Below are positions 13,450 to 22,565 of a stretch of DNA of 64,000 bases, one piece after another. Positions within the stretch are counted from its first letter, which is position 1. Each line of letters opens with the position of its first letter. Below the pieces are notes generated by a model. The model searched no databases and was not told the origin of the DNA. It saw only the letters and a list, made by a program, of their open reading frames with translations. Origin of the DNA: Flagellimonas algicola. GTDB taxonomy: Bacteria > Bacteroidota > Bacteroidia > Flavobacteriales > Flavobacteriaceae. The stretch lies in the NCBI RefSeq assembly GCF_005937185.1, contig NZ_VCNI01000001.1, positions 616,657 through 680,656 of the forward strand, written 5' to 3'. Both the position numbers and the translations under genes were made by a program.

Positions 13450-14514
13450 CTAACCATCAATTGAGTGTATATTGACTCCTTGTTTCTTGCCTTTCAAAAG
13501 AATATTCCCAACAAACTTGGATTCGGGTCTAAATTCCTTATGCATAGCCATTAGCAGCTCCTCAGAAATGAGCAGGGATTCATTTTGTTTATTGCATTCC
13601 GCCTGAATCCGTGCGGTTGTATTGATCACATCACCATGGTAGGCAAGTTCTCTCTTAACGTGTCCAACTTCTACAGCTATCAATTTGCCCCCGTGGATTC
13701 CCGCCTTAAATGCGGGGTGAATTCCATATTTTTTCAGGTAGCTTTCTTTTTTTTCTTTTCTCAAATTTTCAAAAGCAAAAAATAGGCTTACACAATTATT
13801 GTTCTCCAAACCCTTTTCATAGGACCAATACACCACCGCTTCGTCACCTACATATTGACAGATCTGCGCATTGTACTGGGGAACCAACTCATTCAAATCA
13901 AAGAAACATTCCTGCAATAGTTCACTGTATTTGTAATGACCCAAGCTTTCTGCAATTGTCGTGGAATCCTTTAAATCCAAAAACATGAAAACCACCCTTT
14001 CCTCCTTAGGAAACCGATACCTGCCAAAGAGCATTTTTAAATACTTTCCCTTTCCGAATCGTTCAGTGGTGGAGCTAATAAAATATAGGACGAAGGAGCA
14101 CAAAACAATGTAGTACATTATGGCCCAGAATTGCTTTTCCCGAACCCACCATCCAAAGTAAATATCAATTCCTAGGTCTAATATATTGGAAGCCACAAAA
14201 GTTATCATGGAGATGATGAACACCGTGGATAAGAAATAGGATAAAACCCTTAAAAACTGCCTAGTTCCAATTCCCAACCTTTTTGATACATATTTTTCAA
14301 AGAAAAAATCGACACAGGCATAAAAAACGCCCAATCCAAGTCCAAGCAGTGCAAAAATCCCCAATATTTGGACAAAAGGAAGGGTCTCCCCTGATATATC
14401 GGGTTTTGGCATTTGAAGACTGTCAGCAAAACCATAATACCTGAAAATGCCATAGCTGGACATCACCAGAATCCAATAAGGAATGTGTTTTCTGAGGTTG
14501 TGTATAATTTCCAC
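13450..14514 (-). CDS. Membrane-bound class III adenylate/guanylate cyclase (354 aa)
   Basis: About four membrane helices (near 12-28, 46-70, 88-112 and 128-148) are followed by a class III cyclase catalytic domain (about 172-335). The two metal-binding aspartates are present: Asp180 in FMFLDLKDST and Asp224 in CQYVGDEAVV. The late motif AYHGDVINTTARI supplies the Asn and Arg that stabilise the transition state. The enzyme should make a cyclic nucleotide at the inner membrane. The gene follows an XRE-type regulator by 52 bp on the same strand and is probably co-transcribed. Whether ATP or GTP is used cannot be told. Confidence 0.85.
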   Translation of the reverse strand: MEIIHNLRKHIPYWILVMSSYGIFRYYGFADSLQMPKPDISGETLPFVQILGIFALLGLGLGVFYACVDFFFEKYVSKRLGIGTRQFLRVLSYFLSTVFIISMITFVASNILDLGIDIYFGWWVREKQFWAIMYYIVLCSFVLYFISSTTERFGKGKYLKMLFGRYRFPKEERVVFMFLDLKDSTTIAESLGHYKYSELLQECFFDLNELVPQYNAQICQYVGDEAVVYWSYEKGLENNNCVSLFFAFENLRKEKKESYLKKYGIHPAFKAGIHGGKLIAVEVGHVKRELAYHGDVINTTARIQAECNKQNESLLISEELLMAMHKEFRPESKFVGNILLKGKKQGVNIHSIDG

Positions 14515-14566
14515 GATGATTGCCCTTTAAGTGTTATCTTTTCCGTTGAGGTCGATGAAAATGGCG

Positions 14567-14773
14567 TTACCCTTTCGTAGACACCAAAAGCTCCCTGATA
14601 TCCACATCCAGAATCAGGGCAATTCTTTTAAGATCTTTAAGATGTGGTTGGGATTTGTTATTGCAGATAGAAGTAATCGTGTTTGGATTTCGGTCTATTT
14701 TGACCGCTAATTCCTTTTGGCTTATCCCTTTTATAACAAGTACTTCCTTGATTCTATTTATTCGGTCTGGCAT
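14567..14773 (-). CDS. XRE-family helix-turn-helix regulator (68 aa)
   Basis: It is almost entirely a Cro/C1-type helix-turn-helix. The residues ISQKELAVKIDRNPNTITS form the two core helices, and the closing helix (LKRIALILDVDIRELL) is standard for the family. There is no sensor domain. It lies just upstream of the cyclase gene on the same strand and may control it. An inverted repeat ACGAT-N6-ATCGT lies 85 bp upstream (14858-14873) and may be its operator. Confidence 0.85.
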   Translation of the reverse strand: MPDRINRIKEVLVIKGISQKELAVKIDRNPNTITSICNNKSQPHLKDLKRIALILDVDIRELLVSTKG

Positions 14774-14857
14774 AGCCTAAAGCTAGATATAATCAGGCCT
14801 TTTGGCAATACAGCATTTTTACAACTATCGGTAAAAACATGATAAATATTGTTTAAA

Positions 14858-14873
14858 ACGATATAAACATCGT
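14858..14873. promoter_or_regulatory. Operator candidate between the XRE gene and the 78-aa gene
   Basis: An inverted repeat ACGAT-ATAAAC-ATCGT lies in the AT-rich divergent intergenic region. It is a plausible binding site for the XRE regulator. Confidence 0.35.
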
Positions 14874-14973
14874 ACAAACACATAAATATTTTTCTCATTT
14901 TTATAATTAAAAGCTATATTTATACTGGTTTTACCAATATTTTTATGTAAAAATCAAATAGAATCGTCCCAAA

Positions 14974-15210
14974 ATGAGCTTAAAAACAACTGACCTATCC
15001 CCCCTACTCGCCTACCTTGTAGATTGCCATGAGGGTAATCTGCTTTCGCTGATCCAAAGTTTGAGCAAGACCATTTTTATGCTGCACTTTGTTCCTATGG
15101 ATACTTTTTCAGATTTGGAGCGGCAAAACGTTTGCCATGTGCTTATGGAGCTTAAAGAAGCGGTAACAAAGGTGTATTTAACTTCCGAAAAGGGTAATCA
15201 GGGAGCGTAA
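14974..15210 (+). CDS. Small protein of a family recurring as relics in this window (78 aa)
   Basis: No named family is recognised. The product is soluble and probably all-helical, with a hydrophobic N-terminal half and a conserved C-terminal part (FSDLERQN, then LMELKEAVTKVYL). Decayed copies of this C-terminal part lie at 23678-23761, 26617-26746 and 33138-33245. The intact frame here and the repeated spread suggest a gene that is duplicated or carried by short mobile segments. A terminator hairpin (15245-15265) lies between it and the convergent fusion gene. Confidence 0.6.
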   Translation: MSLKTTDLSPLLAYLVDCHEGNLLSLIQSLSKTIFMLHFVPMDTFSDLERQNVCHVLMELKEAVTKVYLTSEKGNQGA

Positions 15211-15244
15211 ATTGCTTTTGGTTGCACAACTCCAATAAAAAACA

Positions 15245-15265
15245 ACCCCAGAACAGGTCTGGGGT
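15245..15265 (-). terminator. Rho-independent terminator of the esterase/beta-lactamase gene
   Basis: On the minus strand ACCCCAGA pairs with TCTGGGGT around a 5-base loop and is followed by a T-rich tail (TGTTTTTT). It lies 40 bp after the stop of the leftward gene at 15305. Confidence 0.8.
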
Positions 15266-15304
15266 CGTCAAAATCTTTCAATGCTTTATGTACAGAAAAA
15301 CAAT

Positions 15305-17302
15305 TTAATTTTTGGTAAATGCCGGTACAATAGTTTCAAAAATAGGCTTCATAATTTTGTCATCATCCCTGTCAAAACCTGAGATGACCATGGTCAAATC
15401 CAATTCTTCCACAACGATAACACGCTGGCCACCGCCTCCCCAAGCCAAGGTCATATCATAGCTTTTGTTCCCCACCTGTACTGGGGTATAGTACCAAAAA
15501 TACCCATAACGATAATTCTTGGGCATCCAATCTATGGCCGGCCTTACAATTCCACTGGTAGCTTTTTCTAGATAGGCTGCAGATATGAACTGCTCCCCAT
15601 TCAACTTACCCCCGTTTTGCACCAATTGCCCAAACTTGAGCATGTCACGGGGCATAATACGGGCCTGCCATCCCGCTTGTGGAAAACCACTGGCATGATT
15701 GGACCATTGGTAATCGGTAATACCGAGTTTGTCGAGAAATTCTTCCTTTATAAAGTTCTCCGCTGTTCCAGGCACCACGGCGTCAATGACGGTCATGACC
15801 ATCATGGGGTTAAAATTGCCATATAAATAGGTCTGGGTCTCCTTGGTAATGGGCGCGCTACGTTCCAGAAGTGTCTGCACCAGCCCCTGCCCTTTCAAAC
15901 GAACGGAATCGTTTTCTACCTCTTTCCATTTCTCGTCCTCAATGGTGAGTCCCCCCTGCATGGTCAACGCTTTATGAAGGGTGATTTTGTCAGCTCCTGC
16001 TGTGAATTTTGTTGGGTCCAGGTCTTTCAAGAAATGGATCAAGGGTTTGTCCATATCGTCCATGCTTAAATATCCCATTTCAATGGCCCTTCCCAACACT
16101 AAACTGGTGTACCCTTTTACCGCAGAAGCCTGCCCGTGCGGCAAATTGACCCGCCCCTTTTTGTAATAGGATTCATAGACCAGTTTGTTCTTATGTGAAA
16201 TAAGCAGTGCATCGTAATTCCCATAGGTACCCTTAAAAATCTCCTGAGATACTTTTAGGATTGCATTTTTATCAGCTTCAGCAATGTCCAACTTCCCTAC
16301 CGCTATACCATCTTCCCTATCCTCCGGAGTTTGGGTGATATAGGGATTATTTAGGTGCGGAATGGACCAGAATGAAATCTCCTTGCTATCCCTTGAAATA
16401 TGGTTCATTGCAGATGACAACCAGGCAACACTGCGAACCGCCGTCATAGGGAAGGCCGTACCATGGTCACCATCTATTACTTCTTTATATACGGACAACC
16501 CGCTATCCCTTCTTTCATTTAATAGTGTAACGAACGCATCAATAGGTTCCACCACCGACTCTTCTTCTAAGGAGCCGTATGCAATAAAAACATTGGCATT
16601 TAGACTTGAGTTTTTATTTGATGACTCATAAGGTCCAAATTTGGTGTTGAGTTCCTTTAGGTAATCCAGTTCACCTCTCACCGTTGGACTACCAATAATG
16701 TAATTGTTGAAGGTGTCAGGTTGACTTAGTAGTATATAGGCCCCAAATTCACCGCTCAGTGAGTATCCAAAATAGGTGCGACTGTTTGGGTCAGTGCGGT
16801 AGGTTTTATCAACGTAGGAAATGACATCCTTGCGAATAAATTCCAGATGCTCATTGGCTTGGCCAAATTGATATTTGTTTTGAATTTCAGGGTCGCTGTG
16901 TTTGCTCATGGAGTAATCACGAAACCTACTCACATGAGCTCCCCTTTCGTTTTTCAGGTCTTCATTGATATCCAGTTGCCAGGAAATTCCAACCAGGATA
17001 ATATCTTCCAACATGTATTCTGTGGCACCGGACAACATCTCGAGATGCCACACGGCATCTGTATAATACAGGACAGGATATTTTTTACCAGGGTTCTCAG
17101 CATAATCTTCTGGCACCTCTATATAAAGTTCATAGTTTCGTTCTGTTTTTGTGTCTGTTATGGGGACTACCCGAACTTGGGGTAATTCTAACGAAGACCC
17201 TGTTAGGGTGGGTGTGATTTCTTTTGCGCTATTTCCCTGTGTATGCGCATTGTTTGTTAGTAAAAGAAGAAGTGCAAGTAGCCCTTTGGTTATGCTTTTC
17301 AT
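15305..17302 (-). CDS. Secreted esterase / serine beta-lactamase-like fusion (665 aa)
   Basis: A signal peptide (MKSITKGLLALLLLLTNNAHTQ) is followed by a putative esterase domain of the Fes/IroE/esterase-D type (about 30-300). That domain contains YFGYSLSGEFGAYIL with the nucleophile Ser and a late GDHG with the His. A second domain (about 325-660) is a class C beta-lactamase-like serine hydrolase with SAVK (SxxK), a Tyr-Gly-Asn (YGN) and a WGGGGQ loop. Each domain usually occurs alone. The fusion suggests one secreted or periplasmic enzyme with two hydrolase sites. Substrates are unknown. It is a single-gene unit with its own terminator. Confidence 0.8.
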   Translation of the reverse strand: MKSITKGLLALLLLLTNNAHTQGNSAKEITPTLTGSSLELPQVRVVPITDTKTERNYELYIEVPEDYAENPGKKYPVLYYTDAVWHLEMLSGATEYMLEDIILVGISWQLDINEDLKNERGAHVSRFRDYSMSKHSDPEIQNKYQFGQANEHLEFIRKDVISYVDKTYRTDPNSRTYFGYSLSGEFGAYILLSQPDTFNNYIIGSPTVRGELDYLKELNTKFGPYESSNKNSSLNANVFIAYGSLEEESVVEPIDAFVTLLNERRDSGLSVYKEVIDGDHGTAFPMTAVRSVAWLSSAMNHISRDSKEISFWSIPHLNNPYITQTPEDREDGIAVGKLDIAEADKNAILKVSQEIFKGTYGNYDALLISHKNKLVYESYYKKGRVNLPHGQASAVKGYTSLVLGRAIEMGYLSMDDMDKPLIHFLKDLDPTKFTAGADKITLHKALTMQGGLTIEDEKWKEVENDSVRLKGQGLVQTLLERSAPITKETQTYLYGNFNPMMVMTVIDAVVPGTAENFIKEEFLDKLGITDYQWSNHASGFPQAGWQARIMPRDMLKFGQLVQNGGKLNGEQFISAAYLEKATSGIVRPAIDWMPKNYRYGYFWYYTPVQVGNKSYDMTLAWGGGGQRVIVVEELDLTMVISGFDRDDDKIMKPIFETIVPAFTKN

Positions 17303-17454
17303 TGTTTTATTTGTTATTTCTGAACGATAAAACTACCGTATAAACCTTGTCGGAAATTGGAAACAGGACAAGCCTAGCGATTAAATGATGAAATCACTTC
17401 ATCATTGATATAAGCGTTTTGCAAGAAATTATGATGGTTTGTGTTTGAACGTGG

Positions 17455-17462
17455 TACTTTTG
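17455..17462 (+). promoter_or_regulatory. Bacteroidota-type -7 promoter box of the first LytS/LytTR operon
   Basis: TACTTTTG matches the TANNTTTG consensus exactly and lies 19 bp before the start codon at 17482. A good TTG -33 element at the usual spacing is not seen, so the site may need an activator, perhaps the response regulator itself. Confidence 0.4.
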
Positions 17463-17481
17463 TCCTTAACCGTAAGAGTTT

Positions 17482-18474
17482 ATGCTGCAAAAGTCTTTGA
17501 AGAATACCATCCTCATTAACCTGGGTGCCTTTGTATTGGTGCTCACCCTTGAACTATTGGGTGGATGGATGCACATAGATAAATATGACTCGCTTTATTC
17601 CTTTTATTTATGGGGACTTGGTTATACTATAAGTATTATGACAGTTATATGGATAAATCATTTTGTCCTTATCCCATATCTTTTAGATAAGAAAAAATAT
17701 TTTCTATATGGATTCCTACTTATTGGAGCCATATTTCTTGGAGTAAGTATAAAAATATATCCGAAATTCGACTGGATCGGTATTACTAAAATGTCTTCTT
17801 TTCTTGTTTACACAACAGGTACTGGTATGGCAGCTTTCTTTTTACGAAGAAGTATGCGCATCCAAAGAGAAAACAGCGAAAAAGAAAAGTTGCAAAAAGA
17901 ACTGGAATTGAACTACCTAAAGGAACAGGTAAATCCACACTTTTTATTTAATTCATTGAATAGCATTTATGCCCTTTCCCGACAGCAATCCACAGAAACT
18001 CCTGAGGTTGTTATGCAACTTTCGGAATTAATGAGATATCAATTGGAAAGTGCTAAAAAGGACTTTGTTTCGCTGAAGGAAGAGTTGGAGTTTATAGAGA
18101 ATTATTTATTGCTGGAAGAAAAACGGCTGAGTAAACGGTGTGCCATTGAATTTTTAATTGAAGGGGAATCATCTAATTATAAAATAGCACCAATGTTACT
18201 GATACCATTTGTTGAAAACGCAGTTAAACATGGGGCCCAAGCCACAAATGCGCAGAGTACCATTGATGTGAATATTGCCATAAAAAATTCCAGGCTTTAT
18301 GTTCATGTTGTAAATTCAAAACACAATGCAGCGACCCAATCGACAAGAATGGGAACAGGACTCGAAAATGTGCAGCGGCGACTGAATTTGTTATATCCGA
18401 ATGCCCATGAACTACAGATCAGTGATATGGAGGCGGCATATCATGTAAATTTAACCATTGACATTACAGACTAG
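17482..18474 (+). CDS. LytS/YehU-type sensor histidine kinase (330 aa)
   Basis: Four membrane helices (about 10-28, 45-66, 74-92 and 104-122) and a short linker precede the His_kinase domain. The phospho-accepting His153 is in the family motif EQVNPHFLFNSLNS. An ATP-binding domain follows, with the N box (IPFVENAVKHG) and the G box (GTGLENVQRRL). It has no separate sensor domain, so the signal is probably sensed in or at the membrane. The response regulator gene starts 6 bp after it. Confidence 0.9.
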   Translation: MLQKSLKNTILINLGAFVLVLTLELLGGWMHIDKYDSLYSFYLWGLGYTISIMTVIWINHFVLIPYLLDKKKYFLYGFLLIGAIFLGVSIKIYPKFDWIGITKMSSFLVYTTGTGMAAFFLRRSMRIQRENSEKEKLQKELELNYLKEQVNPHFLFNSLNSIYALSRQQSTETPEVVMQLSELMRYQLESAKKDFVSLKEELEFIENYLLLEEKRLSKRCAIEFLIEGESSNYKIAPMLLIPFVENAVKHGAQATNAQSTIDVNIAIKNSRLYVHVVNSKHNAATQSTRMGTGLENVQRRLNLLYPNAHELQISDMEAAYHVNLTIDITD

Positions 18475-18479
18475 TAGGA

Positions 18480-19175
18480 ATGATGAAAATTGCCATTGTT
18501 GATGATGAACAATTAGCACGGGAAGTGCTGGAAGAGTATTGTTCTAAAATAAACAACTTTGAGTTGGTCCTAAGTACTGGGAATCCAATCGAGTTTGTGA
18601 ATTTTATTCAGCAGCATAAAATCGACTTGGTTTTTTTGGATATTGAAATGCCGGAACTCAATGGCATGGGAATTTTACGTTCCATGATACAATCGCCTAA
18701 AGTGATTTTAACAACGGCATATTCCGAGTATGCATTGGAAAGCTATGACTTTGGGGTGGTCGATTACCTATTGAAACCCATAAAACTTGAACGCTTTTTA
18801 CAAGCCATAAACAAAGTTTCATCTTCAACAATAGCAGAACCCAAACCGAATACGAAACAGGAAGAACTTCGCATAAAGCATGATGGATTACCGATTGCCC
18901 TTCCGTTGAAATCAATACGCTACATTCAAAGTTTCGGGAATTATTTGAAAATTTTTACGGATGCCAGAATGTATCTTATCTCGGATACACTTATTAATAT
19001 CACCACCCTATTGCCAGAAAATTTTCATCGTACGCATAAATCCTATATTGTCAATTTGGACAGGATTACCAAAGCTACCCGAACCCATTTGTTGCTTGAG
19101 GATAAAAAGATTCCTGTGAGCGCTATGTACAAGGTGGTTGTTTTTGAAAAATTGAAAGGTTTGGCGAAACCATAA
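18480..19175 (+). CDS. LytTR-family response regulator (231 aa)
   Basis: The receiver domain (1-120) has Asp54 in LVFLDIEMP as phosphorylation site and the conserved Lys in YLLKPIKL. A LytTR DNA-binding domain follows (about 130-228), with the family pattern around IRYIQSFGNYLKIF and FHRTHKSYIVNL. It is co-transcribed with the kinase at 17482-18474. Targets are unknown; the adjacent esterase/beta-lactamase gene is divergent from this operon and is a candidate. Confidence 0.92.
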   Translation: MMKIAIVDDEQLAREVLEEYCSKINNFELVLSTGNPIEFVNFIQQHKIDLVFLDIEMPELNGMGILRSMIQSPKVILTTAYSEYALESYDFGVVDYLLKPIKLERFLQAINKVSSSTIAEPKPNTKQEELRIKHDGLPIALPLKSIRYIQSFGNYLKIFTDARMYLISDTLINITTLLPENFHRTHKSYIVNLDRITKATRTHLLLEDKKIPVSAMYKVVVFEKLKGLAKP

Positions 19176-19220
19176 ATACACCTCCCACTCTCCTATTTCA
19201 TTAGAGGTTTCATAACCTTT

Positions 19221-20696
19221 TTAAAGCGTGCTAGTAATTGCATGCTTTAACCTCTTTATCAATTCATAAATTTCTTCCTCGTTATACGTGGCAAAACCAA
19301 TTCTAATGGAATTGTGCCCTAACTTGGCTGCATCATACTGCCGCCAATCTCCAATTTCCAGTCTGTGTTTTCTTGCCGCTTCGGAAATGGTATCCCAAGA
19401 GTAATCCGGATGCAACTTTATCCAAACCGCCATACCCCCTATTGGTGTTTCAAACTGAAAAAAACCACCTAATTCATCATTTAAAAGTTTACAGAACAAA
19501 TCACGTCGTTGCTGGTGAATTTTCATCACTTTACGAATGTGCCTATCCAAATCGCCAGACTTTATGAAGCTCGCGAAGGTCAATTCTAAAAGCGCATCAC
19601 CCTGCCGGTCTACATAACCTCTTAATTTAGCGGCTTCATCCACAAAATCTTTTGAAGCAATTAAATATCCAACCCTAAACACCGGAGCGACCGTTTTACA
19701 AACAGAACCAATGTAAATTACGTTTCCGTTGGTGTCGTGACTTGCCAATGGTAGAATTGGAGCATGATTGTAATTAAAATCATAATCGTAATCATCTTCA
19801 ATAATCGCAAAATTATAGTGCTGTGCAAGGTTTAAAAGGTGGATTCTTCTTTTCGCAGAAAGCGTTACCGTGGTTGGATGGTGATGATGGGAGGTCACAT
19901 ATACCGCTTTAATCTGGTGCCGCTTACATAGTTTTTCAATATCGTCGGTCACAAGTCCATTTTTATCTACGGAAACACGTTCCAATTTTACTTGTTGGTT
20001 TAAAAAAGTAAAATCGGCAGACACGTAATTGGTATTACCGACTACGATAACATCCTCTTTTTGAAGCAATAGTTTCGCCGACAACCAAATTCCCATTTGG
20101 CTGCCACGGGTAATCAGTACATTTTCCTTGGTAATGTTCAGTCCCCTGGTTGAATTCAAATATTCCACCAACACATTTCGTAAGGTCCCATTTCCGTAAG
20201 TAGAACCATAGGACAAATGTTCGTATATCATTTTTTTGGATGAAACATTTCTATACGTCCTTGCAATTTCATCAATGGGAGTTAATCTTGTATCTGAAAT
20301 GCCATCATTCAGGTACATAAAATCCTCCCGCTTTTCGGTGGGTATTTTTGGTAGGATACTACTCTTATAAAAAGAAAAATCAGCATTATTATTTACTCCA
20401 AATACTTCGTCGTCCTTTAATTTTTGCTGATGTAGCACGGGCAAATTACGATGTACATAAGTTCCCTTTTTAGGAATACTCTCAATCCAACCCTGAAGCA
20501 ATAACTCATCATAACAAGCTACTATTGTTTTCCTGTGCACATGTAACTGCTCTGCCAATGTTCTGCTTCCAGGAAGTCTGGTATTGGGCGCCAACTTTTG
20601 GCTTTTGATCAATTGAATAATTTGATTGGATAATTGAAGGTACAGTGCCTGATTGCTTTTTCTATCAAATTGGATACTTGTTTTAAATGGAAACAT
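19221..20696 (-). CDS. MocR/GabR-type PLP-dependent transcription regulator (491 aa)
   Basis: A GntR winged helix (about 12-80, LPGSRTLAEQLHVHRKTIVA) is fused to an aspartate-aminotransferase-like domain (about 110-485). The PLP-binding Lys is in GSVCKTVAPVFRVGYL, and upstream Asp and Tyr residues are in IIEDDYDYDF. MocR proteins such as PdxR and GabR sense PLP or an amino acid derivative. It is divergent from an operon that contains a PNPOx-family protein and a GNAT protein, a common arrangement. It probably regulates that operon through the intergenic inverted repeat at 20721-20740. Confidence 0.92.
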   Translation of the reverse strand: MFPFKTSIQFDRKSNQALYLQLSNQIIQLIKSQKLAPNTRLPGSRTLAEQLHVHRKTIVACYDELLLQGWIESIPKKGTYVHRNLPVLHQQKLKDDEVFGVNNNADFSFYKSSILPKIPTEKREDFMYLNDGISDTRLTPIDEIARTYRNVSSKKMIYEHLSYGSTYGNGTLRNVLVEYLNSTRGLNITKENVLITRGSQMGIWLSAKLLLQKEDVIVVGNTNYVSADFTFLNQQVKLERVSVDKNGLVTDDIEKLCKRHQIKAVYVTSHHHHPTTVTLSAKRRIHLLNLAQHYNFAIIEDDYDYDFNYNHAPILPLASHDTNGNVIYIGSVCKTVAPVFRVGYLIASKDFVDEAAKLRGYVDRQGDALLELTFASFIKSGDLDRHIRKVMKIHQQRRDLFCKLLNDELGGFFQFETPIGGMAVWIKLHPDYSWDTISEAARKHRLEIGDWRQYDAAKLGHNSIRIGFATYNEEEIYELIKRLKHAITSTL

Positions 20697-20720
20697 CTGG
20701 ACTATTAATTATATCCATTC

Positions 20721-20740
20721 TGGACGATTATGGCAGTCCA
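20721..20740. promoter_or_regulatory. Inverted repeat in the divergent MocR/cupin promoter region
   Basis: TGGAC-N10-GTCCA is centred between the two genes, with CCAT/ATGG bases also in inverted order across it. A -7-like TACTTTCG (20750-20757) for the rightward operon follows 9 bp later. A bound regulator would overlap the promoter. Confidence 0.45.
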
Positions 20741-20800
20741 CTAATATAGTACTTTCGAGCTATAATATCATAATAACATTAAAATAAGACTTTAAAAGAC

Positions 20801-21523
20801 ATGAAAAATCAGTGCGAATCAAAGCAGCTATTTTATGCGCTGTGCCTTCTTTTAACAGCTTTTTCATCATATGCACAAAATGATGTGAAATGGCATGTTT
20901 ATGAAATGGATAAGCTCTCATCAAATGAGTCAGTGGTTTATGTAGATACACCAACCATAAGTGGGGAAACATACGTCACCAATAGTGCCTCCACCCTACA
21001 AGCCTCCAAATCTGATCGTATGTTGTTTGTTGTTGAGGGTATGTGTACTGCAACTGTAAAATCTGAAACCATGGATTTGAAAACAGGAGATGTGGTGTTT
21101 TTAAAAGCTGATGATACCATTAAATTTTCAGGGAGTTTAAAAACGATGCTTTGGACAAGTAAATCGACCAAAACAAATCATAGGGACAAAACAGGGAAAT
21201 TTTCGAAAGAGGAAATTGAAGCTGAAAGAGATGCATCAGAAAATGTATGGAATTCATTCATAGACACTTCAACAATGGTTGCTGGTCTCTATATGTTGCC
21301 AAAATCACTAAATGGTGATAACACGCTTACGCACATTTTTGATGAAATCAATTATGTAGTAAATGGCAGCGCAAAATTTAAAATGAACAATACCATCGTC
21401 GATGTTAGGCCAGGTTCCATTATGTGGGTGAAAAGAGGGGTTGGCCACTACTTTTATGACCTTTCCGATGACTTTGATGTTTTTATACTTTTTGAGACCA
21501 TTAATATGGATCATGACCATTAA
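20801..21523 (+). CDS. Secreted two-cupin protein (240 aa)
   Basis: A signal peptide (cleavage after FSSYAQ) is followed by two cupin-like beta-barrel halves (about 40-115 and 150-235). The second half has the clearer motif, ending PGSIMWVKRGVGHYF. Metal-binding His residues are sparse in the first half, so only the second barrel may bind metal. It is the first gene of a rightward operon opposite the MocR regulator. The substrate is not known. Confidence 0.7.
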   Translation: MKNQCESKQLFYALCLLLTAFSSYAQNDVKWHVYEMDKLSSNESVVYVDTPTISGETYVTNSASTLQASKSDRMLFVVEGMCTATVKSETMDLKTGDVVFLKADDTIKFSGSLKTMLWTSKSTKTNHRDKTGKFSKEEIEAERDASENVWNSFIDTSTMVAGLYMLPKSLNGDNTLTHIFDEINYVVNGSAKFKMNNTIVDVRPGSIMWVKRGVGHYFYDLSDDFDVFILFETINMDHDH

Positions 21524-21533
21524 TGAATAAAAT

Positions 21534-21824
21534 ATGTTAGAAATAAGACCCAATTGCGAACACTGCAACAAAGAGTTACCAAACACCTCGACCGAGGCAA
21601 TGATTTGCTCTTTTGAATGCACCTATTGTAGCACCTGCGCCATAGAAATATTTGAAAATGTTTGTCCAAGTTGTGCAGGAAATTTTGTTCCACGCCCCAT
21701 AAGACCACAAAAAGCAATTGAGAAATATCCTGCTTCAATCAAACCCATATTCAAGCCAAAAGATTTAAAAAAAACCAGGATGAACATAGCACAGTATAAA
21801 AGCATTCCTCCAGAAAAAAGATGA
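21534..21824 (+). CDS. DUF1272 zinc-ribbon-like protein (96 aa)
   Basis: It matches the small DUF1272 family from its start (MLEIRPNCEHCNKELP). Four or more CxxC-type pairs (CEHC, CTYCSTC, CPSC) should form zinc-binding sites in the first 60 residues. The C terminus is a basic extension beyond the usual length. The molecular function of DUF1272 is unknown. It starts 10 bp after the cupin gene and overlaps the next gene by 4 bp (ATGA). Confidence 0.85.
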   Translation: MLEIRPNCEHCNKELPNTSTEAMICSFECTYCSTCAIEIFENVCPSCAGNFVPRPIRPQKAIEKYPASIKPIFKPKDLKKTRMNIAQYKSIPPEKR

Positions 21825-22051
21825 GTCCAATTATTATTGATACCATTGGTTACGTAGCGTTGGTAATTAATCTGTATTCAATGTCCACAAAGGGTGAATA
21901 TAAGCTTCGATTGATTTCAATGATAGCCAACATAGGCTACATTATTTATGGTTTATTGATTAGTACCGCACCAATAATCATAGGGTGCACCATAGCAGTG
22001 TTTCTGCACGGCTTTCACTTAAGAAGATTACAAATAAAAAAACAGCAATGA
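21821..22051 (+). CDS. Small three-helix membrane protein, YgjV/SemiSWEET-like (76 aa)
   Basis: There are three membrane helices (about 5-20, 30-48 and 50-66) with a short basic tail. The pattern IGYVALVINLYSM, then LRLISMIANIGYIIYGLLI resembles one half of YgjV-like proteins or a SemiSWEET unit. A transport role is possible but not shown. It overlaps both neighbours by 4 bp, which fixes its place in the operon. Confidence 0.6.
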   Translation: MSPIIIDTIGYVALVINLYSMSTKGEYKLRLISMIANIGYIIYGLLISTAPIIIGCTIAVFLHGFHLRRLQIKKQQ

Positions 22052-22563
22052 TCAACATAAAAACAGCTAGCGAGGCAGATCTTGACATATTGGCCCTTTT
22101 GGGAAGAGTGACATACGCTGAATCACACGGTCATTTTATTGATAATAAAAACGATTTATCGGCCTATCTCGATGAAGCATTTTCAGTCGAAAAAACCAAA
22201 CAGGAAATCCACAATCCGAAAAATCTATACTACATCATTAATGTTAATGATCTACCCGTAGGTTATGCCAAATTGGTAGTAAACGCATTTCACAAAAATG
22301 TGGTCTCACAAAACAATTGTCGATTGGAAAGAATCTATATTTTAAATGACTTCATTCCCTTAAAAATTGGACAACACTTTCTAAATTTTATTGAAAAGAA
22401 GGCCAGAGCCCTGCAATTGGATACGATGTGGCTTTCGGTTTACATAAAAAACAATAGGGCTATCAGATTCTATCATAGAAATGAATTTAAAAACGTTGGA
22501 GAATTAAATTATCTAGTTAACGGTAAGGGTTATGAAAATGCCGTTTTGTCAAAGGAGTTATAA
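22048..22563 (+). CDS. GNAT-family N-acetyltransferase (171 aa)
   Basis: The start at ATG 22048 overlaps the previous stop by 4 bp (ATGA) and gives a standard GNAT length; a longer frame from 21985 would run through the membrane protein. The acetyl-CoA-binding region is degenerate but recognisable (LERIYILNDFIPLKIGQHFL), and the late WLSVYIKNNRAIRFYHRNEF is typical. The acceptor is unknown. GNAT genes next to PNPOx and MocR genes are common. Confidence 0.85.
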   Translation: MINIKTASEADLDILALLGRVTYAESHGHFIDNKNDLSAYLDEAFSVEKTKQEIHNPKNLYYIINVNDLPVGYAKLVVNAFHKNVVSQNNCRLERIYILNDFIPLKIGQHFLNFIEKKARALQLDTMWLSVYIKNNRAIRFYHRNEFKNVGELNYLVNGKGYENAVLSKEL

Positions 22564-22565
22564 GC

